DNA of 26,258 nt, taken from NCBI GenBank assembly GCA_035499415.1, contig DATJYV010000196.1, positions 1 to 26,258 on the forward strand. The letters are read 5' to 3'. Source of the stretch: DATJYV01 sp035499415 (lineage in GTDB: Bacteria > Bacteroidota > Ignavibacteria > UBA10030). The notes under the pieces were generated by a model. It saw nothing but the letters and a program-made list of their open reading frames with translations. It was not told where the DNA came from and ran no database searches. Below, piece after piece: positions 1-8,087 of this stretch. Position numbers and translations under genes: made by a program. The stretch's first letter is position 1. The number at the start of each line of letters is the position of its first letter.

Positions 1-1
1 T

Positions 2-1456
2 TTCGATTCCGCAGCCGCCGCGGCCAGGAATTCCGATCTCATCGTATGTCAATGCCAGCTCTCCACGCGCTCGGGAGCAATGACCGGATTCGTCAACCCT
101 CGTCAAAAGGAGCTCCTGAACAGAATTGCATCGTACCGGAAGCCGCTCCTTGGCATCTCCTTTGGAAATCCGTATGTGGCCATGGAGCTTCCGCGATTCG
201 ACGCGTACGTCTGCGGCTACTCGGACGCCGACTGCATCGGGCAAGCGACGGCGGAGGTGGTCTTCGGCGAGGAATCGCCGCGGGGAAAACTCCCGGTCAA
301 TATTCCCGGTCTCTACAAATTCGGCGACGGCGTGACCTACGCGAAGGTCGCGCTCCGCACAGGAACGCCGGACGAAGCGGGATTCGACCCGGCTTTGCTC
401 AGGCGGGTTGACTCAGTCGTCTATGCCGCGATTCGCGACTCTGCCTTTCCGGGAGCCGAACTCGCGGTCGCCCGGAACGGCATCGTCGTCCTGAACAAGG
501 TCTACGGGACGTACGATTACTCCCCATACGCGGAGCCCGTCGACCCTGCCACGATGTACGACCTTGCATCGCTCACGAAAGTTATCGCGACAACCTCCGC
601 CGTCATGCGGCTCGTCGACGAACGAAAGCTATCGCTGAAGGACAGGGTCGTGAAGTACATTCCCGAGTTCGGCCAGAGAGGGAAGGAAGAGATCACGCTC
701 TATAATCTCATGGTGCACAACAGCGGGCTTCCGGCGTGGCGAAGATTTTACGATTTTTGTCACGACCCGCAATGCGTCCTGGACTCACTCTATGCGACGC
801 CGCTTGTCTACAAGACGGGAGACTCGAGCGTGTACAGCGACCTCGGCATCATCACCATCGGAAAAATCATCGAGAAGGTCGCCCACGCTCCTCTCGACCG
901 GTACGTCGATTCCGTTTTCTTCCGTCCGCTCGGAATGACGAGCACGATGTACAATCCGCCGGCAAGCATCCGCGGTCGAATTGCGCCCACCGAAGTCGAC
1001 ACCTTCTGGCAGCATACCGGCGTTGCCGTTTGGGGGCGCGTCCACGACGAGAACGCGGCGGTCCTGGGGGGTGTCTCGGGGCACGCGGGACTGTTCTCGA
1101 CGGCCTCCGACCTCGTCGTCATCATGCAAATGCTCCTGAACGGCGGCACCTACGACGGAACGCGCTATCTCCAGGAGGAGACCGTGCACGCGTTTACGGC
1201 TCAACAATCGGAACGAAGCACCCGCGCCATCGGCTGGGACACGAAGGGCAAGGAGCGCTCGTTCTCGGGTGCGCTGACCTCTCCCAAAACGTTCCTCCAC
1301 ACGGGATTTACCGGAACGTCGGTCGTGTGCGACCCCGAAAAGAATATCATCATCGTCTTCCTTACCAATCGCGTGAATCCGACACGCGCGAACCTCAAAA
1401 TTGCCGCCGCCCGGCCGTCGGTCCATGACGCCATTCTGCGCGCAATCGTCCACTAA
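2..1456 (+). CDS. GH3 C-terminal domain fused to beta-lactamase-family serine hydrolase (5' partial)
   Basis: The reading frame is open from the first bases of the window, so the gene starts upstream and only its last 484 residues are visible. The first ~125 visible residues resemble the C-terminal domain of family 3 glycoside hydrolases, ending in the typical GKLPVNIP segment. The rest is a class C beta-lactamase/penicillin-binding-like domain. Its nucleophile motif S-L-T-K is at visible residues 190-193. A Y-S-D-L-G segment sits at the usual Y-x-N position, and H-T-G replaces K-T-G near the end. Known proteins of this architecture combine a GH3 beta-N-acetylhexosaminidase-like module with a serine hydrolase and are usually exported. 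A role in cell-wall or muropeptide turnover is inferred. The ATG at 80 is internal to the GH3 domain and unlikely to be the start. Confidence 0.88.
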   Translation, partial: FDSAAAAARNSDLIVCQCQLSTRSGAMTGFVNPRQKELLNRIASYRKPLLGISFGNPYVAMELPRFDAYVCGYSDADCIGQATAEVVFGEESPRGKLPVNIPGLYKFGDGVTYAKVALRTGTPDEAGFDPALLRRVDSVVYAAIRDSAFPGAELAVARNGIVVLNKVYGTYDYSPYAEPVDPATMYDLASLTKVIATTSAVMRLVDERKLSLKDRVVKYIPEFGQRGKEEITLYNLMVHNSGLPAWRRFYDFCHDPQCVLDSLYATPLVYKTGDSSVYSDLGIITIGKIIEKVAHAPLDRYVDSVFFRPLGMTSTMYNPPASIRGRIAPTEVDTFWQHTGVAVWGRVHDENAAVLGGVSGHAGLFSTASDLVVIMQMLLNGGTYDGTRYLQEETVHAFTAQQSERSTRAIGWDTKGKERSFSGALTSPKTFLHTGFTGTSVVCDPEKNIIIVFLTNRVNPTRANLKIAAARPSVHDAILRAIVH

Positions 1457-1483
1457 GTCCGTCGAACCTGGGAGGAGACTTTC

Positions 1484-2212
1484 ATGAACCCACCATATGA
1501 CAAGATCATCCGCATCACGTGGCTCGTTCCGATCGTCGGCAGCGTTCTGCTGGTCCTTGCCGCCGTCCTCTGGAAATTCGGCATTGTGTGGGAGATGGAA
1601 TCCCTTGTCCTCTCCTTCTTGTCTGCGTTCATGCTCCTGGCCTTCATCTGCCTTCCCGTCTTCTATTATCTGAAGAAGAAGACCGGAACCGGGTTGCACG
1701 ACATCATGGCCGAGGGGAATTATTGGGTCCACTGGACGTACGACCCTGTCACGTGGGAAAAGTATTCGCAGGCGGAATGGGTGCTCGCGAAGAAGAACGC
1801 GTTGACTCTTCCGCTTGGGATCGTCGTCGTTGTCGTCATCGTCGAATTCATTTCGGGGATCGGGATGGCGGGAGTTCTGGATGTGTGGTGGATTCCGGTC
1901 GGGATAGGCGCATTGGCGGGATCGGGGACGTATCTTTCCGGGCTTGCTTCGTTCAAGAAAAACCTCAGGGACATCTCCGAAGCCTACGTCGGACCTTCGG
2001 GAATTTTATTCCGGGGTGGTTTTATGACGTGGAAGATGCTCGGAGGCCGGCTCGGAACGGTGAAGGTCGAAAAGGGGGACCCGTCTGTTTTGGAGGTGGA
2101 TATGATCTTCCCCGGTCGAGGGTCGAGAACGGTGGAAGTTCGCATGCCGATTCCTCCGGGGGAAGAACAGCGTGCCGAGGAGGTCGTGGCAAAGCTCAAC
2201 GCACTCAAGTAA
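1484..2212 (+). CDS. Membrane protein of unknown function (paralogue 1)
   Basis: This is a 242-residue protein with four likely membrane helices, at about residues 8-29, 38-60, 105-128 and 134-158. A soluble C-terminal tail of ~80 residues ends in a V-R-M-P-I-P-x-G-E segment. The loop between helices 2 and 3 contains a YWVHWTYD motif. The start is supported by GGAGGAG at 1471-1477, seven bases before the ATG. I do not recognise the family. The next gene encodes a clear paralogue with the same helix layout, the same WVHW loop motif and the same tail motif, so the pair arose by tandem duplication. The tail may be cytoplasmic, but topology is not certain. Confidence 0.85.
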   Translation: MNPPYDKIIRITWLVPIVGSVLLVLAAVLWKFGIVWEMESLVLSFLSAFMLLAFICLPVFYYLKKKTGTGLHDIMAEGNYWVHWTYDPVTWEKYSQAEWVLAKKNALTLPLGIVVVVVIVEFISGIGMAGVLDVWWIPVGIGALAGSGTYLSGLASFKKNLRDISEAYVGPSGILFRGGFMTWKMLGGRLGTVKVEKGDPSVLEVDMIFPGRGSRTVEVRMPIPPGEEQRAEEVVAKLNALK

Positions 2213-2233
2213 CGAGGGAAGGAGGAGTGTAGC

Positions 2234-2980
2234 ATGGCAGGCGATGGTCGAAGAAAAGAACGGAACTATCATCGGATTATCCAGACTCTCTGGCTGGGGC
2301 TGGGCTTTTGCGCGGTTTGTTTCGTGGCGATGTACGACCTGTCAGCTCAAAAAGTCCGATGGCAGAAGGAATGGAATCTCCTGTACCTCTCGATCCCCGC
2401 GTTTGTCGTCGGGCTCTCTCTTCTCCCCTCGCTTCACCGGAAAAAGAAAACTCAGTTCGCCCGTATCCTCTCGAGTCTACGGCAGGACCACTGGGTCCAT
2501 TGGGTCTATTCAATCCCCGAATGGAAAAAATGGATTGACGTTGAGCGAAAACTGGCCGCACGGAGAGCGCTGCTCTTTCCTGTCGGAGCCCTTGCGGTGG
2601 AGTTCGCCCTCGCGTTGCTGTACGGATGGGCCTGGAAAATGATCGCCCTGGCGTTTCCCATGTTTCTGGCCTGTGCGTTGGCATCCGGGGCGGCGGTCTT
2701 CTGTTTCGAATGGTTCAGGGGAAACGTGCGGGAGAGATCGCCGGGCGAGTTCCTGGCCGACGGAGGGGGGATGATTTTCCACGGCTTGTATTGTGATTGG
2801 AACGCCGAGGGAGCGAGGGCGCATCATCCGGAAGCTCGCGAGGGAAATCCGGGCGAACTGCGATTCAGTGTCGGCGGCAGCCGTCCGGGCCCGATGTCTC
2901 AACGCGTACGCATACCGATCCCGGAAGGGAAGGAAGACGAGGCCGCGCGGTTCGTTGCGCGATTGTCTGACCCTGAATAG
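2234..2980 (+). CDS. Membrane protein of unknown function (paralogue 2)
   Basis: This 248-residue protein matches the preceding gene product in architecture: two N-terminal helices (about 14-33 and 48-66), a loop with HWVHWVYS followed by a charged stretch, a second helix pair (about 115-160) and a soluble tail with V-R-I-P-I-P-E-G-K-E. Sequence identity to paralogue 1 looks modest outside these motifs, so the duplication is not recent. An essentially perfect Shine-Dalgarno, AAGGAGG at 2219-2225, precedes the ATG. Only 21 bp separate it from the previous stop, so the two are very likely co-transcribed. Function is unknown. The repeated WVHW-x-Y motif between the helix pairs is the best landmark for a family search. 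Confidence 0.85.
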   Translation: MAGDGRRKERNYHRIIQTLWLGLGFCAVCFVAMYDLSAQKVRWQKEWNLLYLSIPAFVVGLSLLPSLHRKKKTQFARILSSLRQDHWVHWVYSIPEWKKWIDVERKLAARRALLFPVGALAVEFALALLYGWAWKMIALAFPMFLACALASGAAVFCFEWFRGNVRERSPGEFLADGGGMIFHGLYCDWNAEGARAHHPEAREGNPGELRFSVGGSRPGPMSQRVRIPIPEGKEDEAARFVARLSDPE

Positions 2981-3010
2981 AGGCCGCCCCAAAAACCGGA
3001 GCTCGTCTCG

Positions 3011-3035
3011 CTGAACTTGCTTCGGGGTCTGACGT
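3011..3035. repeat. Possible degenerate fragment of the intergenic repeat seen at 25962-26078
   Basis: The 11-mer TTCGGGGTCTG at 3021-3031 also occurs at 26009-26019 inside the structured element after gpsA. Here it is flanked by CTGAAC on the left and GACG on the right, the same words found at the ends of that element. The surrounding bases have diverged, so it would be a remnant or a related solo unit. Confidence 0.35.
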
Positions 3036-3056
3036 GGGGGGCGATAAGACGGCGAA

Positions 3057-3078
3057 ACGCAGCCGGAGGCCGGTGCGT
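3057..3078 (+). other. GC-rich hairpin in the gap before rocA
   Basis: ACGCAGCCGG pairs with CCGGTGCGT around an AGG loop: nine base pairs with one bulged G. It is followed only by CTTTGG, not a T run, so it is at best a weak intrinsic terminator for the membrane-protein pair. Otherwise the gap 2981-3215 holds the repeat-like fragment just upstream and the promoter-like sequence at its right end; I see no gene in it. Confidence 0.4.
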
Positions 3079-3153
3079 CTTTGGCGCAGAGATGAGCGTG
3101 ATGAAGTCGGGTTCTTGAGACCGGTTCTGGTCCGATCCGAGGAGAATCCTGAT

Positions 3154-3182
3154 TCACTCGCGAGCACAAAATTCGTTATATT
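3154..3182 (+). promoter_or_regulatory. Candidate promoter of rocA
   Basis: TTCACT at 3154-3159 is separated by 17 bp from TATATT at 3177-3182. A transcript starting about seven bases later would have a leader of roughly 25-30 nt before the ATG at 3216. The same TATATT and the same 17-bp spacing occur in the candidate promoter at 8969-8997. This is pattern matching only. Confidence 0.4.
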
Positions 3183-3215
3183 GCTGAACATTCGAAGGAC
3201 GAAAGGAAATTTTTC

Positions 3216-4778
3216 ATGGCGATCCGCAAATTCAAAAACGAACCTCTGACCGACTTTGCGAAACCCGCAAATCGCAAAGCCATGGAGCTGGCGCTCACGA
3301 AGGTCAAGGAACAGCTCTACGGGAAAGAGTACCCGATCGTTATAAGTGGGGAAGAGGTTAAGACAGAGGAAAAGCTCCGGTCGGTCAATCCATCGAGGCC
3401 CGGTGAAGCGGTGGGGATCTTCCAGAAGGCGGATGCAGCCATCGCGAATCGGGCGATCGAGGCGGCGGCCGGGACGTTTGAACAATGGAGATGGGAAGAT
3501 CCGTCGAAGCGCGCGGCGTATCTGTTCAAAGCCGCGAAGCTCATGCGAAGCCGGAAGCACGAGTTCAGCGCGGTTATGATCTACGAAGTAGGGAAGACGT
3601 GGCCCGAGGCCGATGCCGATACCGCGGAGGCAATTGATTTTCTGGAATTCTACGGCCGTGAAATGCTGCGGCTGGGCGGACCTCAGCCGGTTGTCCGGAT
3701 TCCGACGGAGAAAACAGAATTGCGGTACATTCCGCTCGGCGTGGGTGTTGTCGTGCCCCCATGGAATTTTGCTCTCGCGATCCTGACCGGAATGGCCTCG
3801 GCCGCAGTCGTCACCGGAAATACCGTCGTCCTGAAACCGTCAAGCGATTCCCCCCTCACGGGCTGGATGTTCTTTAACCTCATGCGTGAAGTCGGTTTGC
3901 CGAAGGGGGTGATCAACTTTGTCACGGGTCCGGGCGGGTCGGTCGGCGATACTCTCGTCTCGCATCCAAAAACGCGATTCGTCGCATTTACGGGCTCAAA
4001 GGAGGTCGGCATCCACATCAACGAGCTCGCCGCAAAAGTTTCTCCTGGTCAGAAGTGGTTGAAGCGCGTCGTCGCGGAGATGGGAGGGAAGGATTCGATC
4101 GTCATCGATGAAAAGACGGACCTCGACGCTGCCGCGCAGGCGACGGTCGTGTCTGCGTTCGGATACCAGGGTCAGAAGTGCTCTGCTGCTTCCCGTGCCA
4201 TTGTGGTCGGCAAAGTCTACGATCCGTTCGTAAACCTCGTTCGCGAAAAAACGGAGAAGCTGAGAGTCGGAGAACCAAGCGATCAGCGAAACTACATGGG
4301 TCCGGTCATCAATAAAAGTTCGAGGGACAAGATACTCTCCTATATTGAAAAAGGCCTGAGCGAAGGGGGCCGGCTCGTCGCCGGTGGCAAGCCGGTGGAG
4401 GGGAACGACGGATACTTCATCCGGCCCACCGTCATCGCGGACGTCCAGCCGACGGCGACGATTGCCCAGGAGGAAATTTTCGGACCGGTTCTCGCGATCA
4501 TCAAGGCCCGGGACTACGACGATGCGCTCGGCATTGCGAACAACACGGAGTTCGGGTTGACCGGAGGGGTCTGGACGAAGGATCAGAAGAAAATTGAGAA
4601 GGCGAAAAAGGTCTTCCACGTGGGAAATTTCTACGTGAACAGAAAGATCACCGGCGCCCTTGTCGGCGTGCACCCGTTCGGCGGGTTCAACATGTCGGGG
4701 ACGGACTCCAAGGCCGGCGGGCGTGATTACCTGCTCCTGTTTCTCCAGGCCAAATCCATCTCACAAAAGATCAAATAG
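3216..4778 (+). CDS. rocA: L-glutamate gamma-semialdehyde (1-pyrroline-5-carboxylate) dehydrogenase
   Basis: This NAD-dependent aldehyde dehydrogenase oxidises glutamate-gamma-semialdehyde, in equilibrium with 1-pyrroline-5-carboxylate, to glutamate: the second step of proline degradation and the end of arginine/ornithine catabolism. The 520-residue length fits the stand-alone RocA/PruA type rather than bifunctional PutA. Catalytic residues are visible: general-base E288 in V-A-E-M-G-G-K-D and nucleophile C322 in G-Q-K-C-S-A. The cofactor region has P-P-W-N-F and the F-T-G-S-K-E-V-G segment. The start is preceded by AAAGGA at 3202-3207. No proline dehydrogenase gene is adjacent, so the first pathway step must be encoded elsewhere. 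An alternative name is pruA. Confidence 0.95.
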   Translation: MAIRKFKNEPLTDFAKPANRKAMELALTKVKEQLYGKEYPIVISGEEVKTEEKLRSVNPSRPGEAVGIFQKADAAIANRAIEAAAGTFEQWRWEDPSKRAAYLFKAAKLMRSRKHEFSAVMIYEVGKTWPEADADTAEAIDFLEFYGREMLRLGGPQPVVRIPTEKTELRYIPLGVGVVVPPWNFALAILTGMASAAVVTGNTVVLKPSSDSPLTGWMFFNLMREVGLPKGVINFVTGPGGSVGDTLVSHPKTRFVAFTGSKEVGIHINELAAKVSPGQKWLKRVVAEMGGKDSIVIDEKTDLDAAAQATVVSAFGYQGQKCSAASRAIVVGKVYDPFVNLVREKTEKLRVGEPSDQRNYMGPVINKSSRDKILSYIEKGLSEGGRLVAGGKPVEGNDGYFIRPTVIADVQPTATIAQEEIFGPVLAIIKARDYDDALGIANNTEFGLTGGVWTKDQKKIEKAKKVFHVGNFYVNRKITGALVGVHPFGGFNMSGTDSKAGGRDYLLLFLQAKSISQKIK

Positions 4779-4794
4779 CTTCCGGGCCCGTTCG

Positions 4795-5337
4795 ATGCAG
4801 GAATGTACTGCGTGTTTTGGCGAAGTTACCGACGACAGCGATTACTGTCCGCACTGCGGGATCATTTTCGAACAAGCCGCCGCGGCACAGTGCAGCCGGC
4901 ATCCTGATTCGGGGGCTGTCGCGGTCTGCATCATCTGTCGGGACCCGCTCTGCAAGAAATGTGCACACCGGAAACGCGGCCGGTATTTTTGCGTCGACCA
5001 TCGGAGAGTCGCAGTCCAGCAGGATTGGGCCGAGGTTCTTGTGTCCACCGAGGTCCTGGATGCGGAGCTTGCGAAGTCACTCCTCGAATCGAACGGATTC
5101 CATGTGCTGGCGCAGAATTTTCAATCGGTGGGATTTGTGTGGGACGGAGGCGGCGATTCTCCGGTCTCGCGGAGCAATATCGGAAGGCCGGCAAAAGTCC
5201 TCGTTCCCATCCCCGAATACAGTTCGGCCCGCAGAACGATTGAAGAATGGCGCGGCGCCGGCTCAGGGCGGGAGGATCAACCTGTGCGGCACGAGCAGCA
5301 AAAATCAGACGACAGGATGAAATTTAAAAGGCGATGA
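4795..5337 (+). CDS. Zinc-ribbon / B-box-type zinc finger protein with DUF2007-like domain
   Basis: This 180-residue cytoplasmic protein has three parts. Residues 4-21 form a zinc ribbon (C4-x2-C7 ... C18-P-H-C21). Residues 33-69 form a B-box-like finger (C33, H36, C45, C48, C53, C56, C66, H69). Residues ~77-160 resemble DUF2007, a small domain sometimes called a putative signal-transducing domain. The tail is charged. I chose the ATG at 4795 because translation from there begins one residue before the first cysteine region; the longer frame back to 4660 overlaps the rocA end with low-complexity sequence. No good Shine-Dalgarno is visible. The stop is one base before the sucC start, so the two are probably translationally coupled. 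The specific function is unknown. Confidence 0.8.
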   Translation: MQECTACFGEVTDDSDYCPHCGIIFEQAAAAQCSRHPDSGAVAVCIICRDPLCKKCAHRKRGRYFCVDHRRVAVQQDWAEVLVSTEVLDAELAKSLLESNGFHVLAQNFQSVGFVWDGGGDSPVSRSNIGRPAKVLVPIPEYSSARRTIEEWRGAGSGREDQPVRHEQQKSDDRMKFKRR

Positions 5338-5338
5338 G

Positions 5339-6499
5339 ATGAAGATTCACGAGTACCAGGGAAAGGAAATTCTCAAACGGTTCAACGTCCCGGTTCCGAA
5401 AGGACGCGTTGCCTTCAGCGTGGATGAAGCCGTGCGTGCCGCCCAAGAGGTCGGCGGCTCCATGTGGGTGGTGAAGGCGCAGATCCACGCCGGCGGGAGA
5501 GGTAAGGGAGGGGGCGTGAAGCTGGCACGGGGCCTGGATGAGGTTCGTCAGCGGGCGAGTGAAATCCTGGGGATGCGTCTCGTGACGCATCAGACCGGAC
5601 CGGAGGGGCGGATCGTAAAGCGCCTTCTCATCGAAGAAGGGATGAACATTGCGCGCGAATTATACGTCGGTATTACCCTCGACCGCGTGCGCTCGGAAAA
5701 TGTCGTCATGGCGTCGACCGAAGGGGGAGTTGAGATCGAAAAAGTCGCGGCGGAGAGTCCGGAAAAAATCTTGAAGGAGTACGTCCGGCCGGGGACAGGG
5801 TTTCAGCAATTCCAGGCGAGGAAACTTTGCTTCGGCCTCGGGCTCACCGGCGACGCGTTCAAGAATGCCGTGAAATTTCTTCCCGCTCTGTACCGGGCGT
5901 ACGAAGAGACCGATTCGTCCCTCGCGGAGATCAACCCGCTCGTCGTGACGAAGGAAGGAAACGTGATCGCGCTCGACGCGAAAATCAACTTCGACGACAA
6001 CGCGCTTTACCGCCATTCTGAGTATGCGTCCCTGCGGGACACGGACGAGGAAGATCCGCTCGAGGTCGAAGCGTCGGCCTCGAATCTCAACTACATCAAG
6101 CTCGACGGCAACGTCGGGTGCATGGTGAACGGCGCGGGGCTCGCCATGGCGACCATGGACATTATCAAGCTTGCAGGCGGGATGCCGGCGAACTTCCTCG
6201 ACGTCGGCGGGGGTGCGAATCCGAAAACCGTCGAGGCCGGATTCCGCATCATTCTCAAAGACCCGCACGTCCGAGCCATTCTCATCAACATCTTCGGCGG
6301 AATCGTTCGGTGTGACCGCGTCGCGACGGGTGTCGTCGAGGCCGCGCGAAATATCGATGTGAAGGTGCCCATCGTCATCCGGCTTGCCGGCACGAACGCA
6401 GAACTGGCGGCGGAGATCTTGAAGAATTCCGACCTGAGCTTTCATGTCGCAGAAAGCCTCAAGGAAGCCGCCGAGAAAGTCACGCGGGCGATTGCGTGA
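5339..6499 (+). CDS. sucC: Succinyl-CoA ligase (ADP/GDP-forming) beta subunit
   Basis: The beta subunit binds the nucleotide and works with SucD to interconvert succinyl-CoA and succinate with ATP or GTP formation in the TCA cycle. The 386-residue length is normal. The N-terminus M-K-I-H-E-Y-Q-G-K is diagnostic, followed by the ATP-grasp region with K-A-Q-I-H-A-G-G-R-G-K-G-G-G-V. The C-terminal CoA-ligase domain has the G-G-G-A-N and I-F-G-G-I-V-R-C-D segments. AAAAGG lies just upstream at 5325-5330. The alpha-subunit gene sucD is not next to it, which is unusual compared with proteobacterial sucCD operons but common in other phyla. Confidence 0.97.
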   Translation: MKIHEYQGKEILKRFNVPVPKGRVAFSVDEAVRAAQEVGGSMWVVKAQIHAGGRGKGGGVKLARGLDEVRQRASEILGMRLVTHQTGPEGRIVKRLLIEEGMNIARELYVGITLDRVRSENVVMASTEGGVEIEKVAAESPEKILKEYVRPGTGFQQFQARKLCFGLGLTGDAFKNAVKFLPALYRAYEETDSSLAEINPLVVTKEGNVIALDAKINFDDNALYRHSEYASLRDTDEEDPLEVEASASNLNYIKLDGNVGCMVNGAGLAMATMDIIKLAGGMPANFLDVGGGANPKTVEAGFRIILKDPHVRAILINIFGGIVRCDRVATGVVEAARNIDVKVPIVIRLAGTNAELAAEILKNSDLSFHVAESLKEAAEKVTRAIA

Positions 6500-6574
6500 A
6501 TGCTCTGGCCGGGTGAAATGGACGAAGGGAATTTCGCGTTCAGCAATCGCAACCCTGCAATCGACAACTAGACT

Positions 6575-8047
6575 ATGCCATTCACGTGGGATCCACTCTA
6601 CGAACCGGTCATCGGCCTTGAGGTTCATGCCCAGCTGCTGACGAATTCCAAGGCGTTCTGCAGCTGCTCAACGAAGTTTGGCGATGCTCCGAATTCAAAC
6701 GTCTGCCCCATCTGCCTTGGCATGCCCGGCGTCCTCCCGGTGCTCAATAAACAGGCCGTCGAATTCACGATCCGCATGGGTCTTGCGACGAATTGCACGA
6801 TCTCTCCGCGATCCACATTTGCACGAAAAAATTATTTCTATCCCGACCTCCCCAAGGGATACCAGATTTCGCAGTACGAAGAACCCATTTGTCACGGCGG
6901 TTCTGTGGTGGTCGAGCTTGATGACGGATCGAAAAAGAAGATCGGCATCACACGCATCCACATGGAAGAAGATGCGGGAAAATCGATCCACGACCTTGAC
7001 GTCGATACGCTCGTGGATGTAAACCGCTGCGGCGTGCCACTCATCGAGATCGTCAGTGAGCCGGAGATCCGGTCGCCGCGGGAGGCCTCGGCGTACCTCT
7101 CGACGATCCGGCAGATCGTAACATACCTCGGCATTTGCGACGGAAACATGGAAGAGGGCAGCCTTCGTTGCGATGCCAATGTTTCCGTTCGGAAGACGGG
7201 CGACGCGGCATTCGGCACGAAGACGGAATTGAAGAACATGAATTCATTCAAATTTGTTGAAAAGGCGCTGGAGTTCGAGATCGAGAGGCAGATCAAGGTC
7301 CTCAAGGAAGGCGGAACTGTTGTCCAGGAAACCCTGCTGTGGGACCCGGGCAAGGGGGCGGCGATTCCGATGCGATCGAAAGAGGAGGCGCACGACTACC
7401 GTTATTTTCCGGAACCGGATCTGGTTCCGGTGGAAGTTGACAAGGAGTGGATCGAGAGGGCACGCGCGTCTCTGCCGGAGTTTCCCTCCCGCCGCCGCGA
7501 CCGGTATGTCTCGCAATTCCATCTTCCGAAATACGATGCGGAGATCCTGACGTCGGAGAAATCCCTCGCGGATTTCTTCGAGGCAGTCGTGGGCGGGCTC
7601 CGGCCGGGAAACGAAGAGACGTACAAACTGGCGAGCAACTGGACCATGACTGACGTCCTGCGCGTGCTCCGCGACCGGCATATCGGATTGAACGATTTTC
7701 CGGCGACGCCGGGGGCTCTCTCCGAGATGATCAATCTCATCGTGGATGGCACGATCAGCGGAACGATCGCCAAGGAGGTTTTCGAAGAAATGCTGTCGTC
7801 GGGAGAATCTCCCGGAGACATCGTCCGGAAAAAAGGGTTGACGCAGGTGACGGACGAGCGCGCAATCGAGCAGGCCGTCGACGCAGTCCTGGGTCGGAAC
7901 GCCGAACAGATTGCGAAGTACGTCTCGGGGAAGAATCAGGTGTTCGGTTTCTTCGTCGGAGAGACGATGAAAGAAATGAAAGGCAAGGCCAATCCCAAGA
8001 TTGTCAACGAAATGGTGAGAAGGAAACTTGACGCGAAGAAGAACTAG
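6575..8047 (+). CDS. gatB: Asp-tRNA(Asn)/Glu-tRNA(Gln) amidotransferase subunit B
   Basis: GatB is the tRNA-binding kinase subunit of GatCAB. It phosphorylates Glu or Asp on misacylated tRNA, which is then amidated with ammonia from GatA. The protein has 490 residues, slightly above the usual ~475-480. The family N-terminus V-I-G-L-E-V-H-A-Q-L is at residues 13-22. It is followed by the cysteine pairs C-S-C-S and V-C-P-I-C-L-G of the structural zinc site, the K-N-Y-F-Y-P-D-L-P-K-G-Y-Q segment, and the C-terminal YqeY-like tail domain. gatA and gatC are not in the window. The 75-bp gap upstream (6500-6574) shows no gene or clear terminator. Confidence 0.97.
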   Translation: MPFTWDPLYEPVIGLEVHAQLLTNSKAFCSCSTKFGDAPNSNVCPICLGMPGVLPVLNKQAVEFTIRMGLATNCTISPRSTFARKNYFYPDLPKGYQISQYEEPICHGGSVVVELDDGSKKKIGITRIHMEEDAGKSIHDLDVDTLVDVNRCGVPLIEIVSEPEIRSPREASAYLSTIRQIVTYLGICDGNMEEGSLRCDANVSVRKTGDAAFGTKTELKNMNSFKFVEKALEFEIERQIKVLKEGGTVVQETLLWDPGKGAAIPMRSKEEAHDYRYFPEPDLVPVEVDKEWIERARASLPEFPSRRRDRYVSQFHLPKYDAEILTSEKSLADFFEAVVGGLRPGNEETYKLASNWTMTDVLRVLRDRHIGLNDFPATPGALSEMINLIVDGTISGTIAKEVFEEMLSSGESPGDIVRKKGLTQVTDERAIEQAVDAVLGRNAEQIAKYVSGKNQVFGFFVGETMKEMKGKANPKIVNEMVRRKLDAKKN

Positions 8048-8087
8048 CCGCGTCTGCGCCCACGACCATACTTACTGCTGAAAGAAC

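Noticed and set aside
46..411. 121-codon plus-strand frame at the left edge
   Set aside because: It overlaps the GH3-domain frame, which has clear homology features and stays open to the window edge.
4660..4794. Upstream extension of the zinc-finger gene overlapping rocA
   Set aside because: It encodes arginine/serine-rich sequence in the shadow of rocA; the ATG at 4795 immediately precedes the conserved cysteines.
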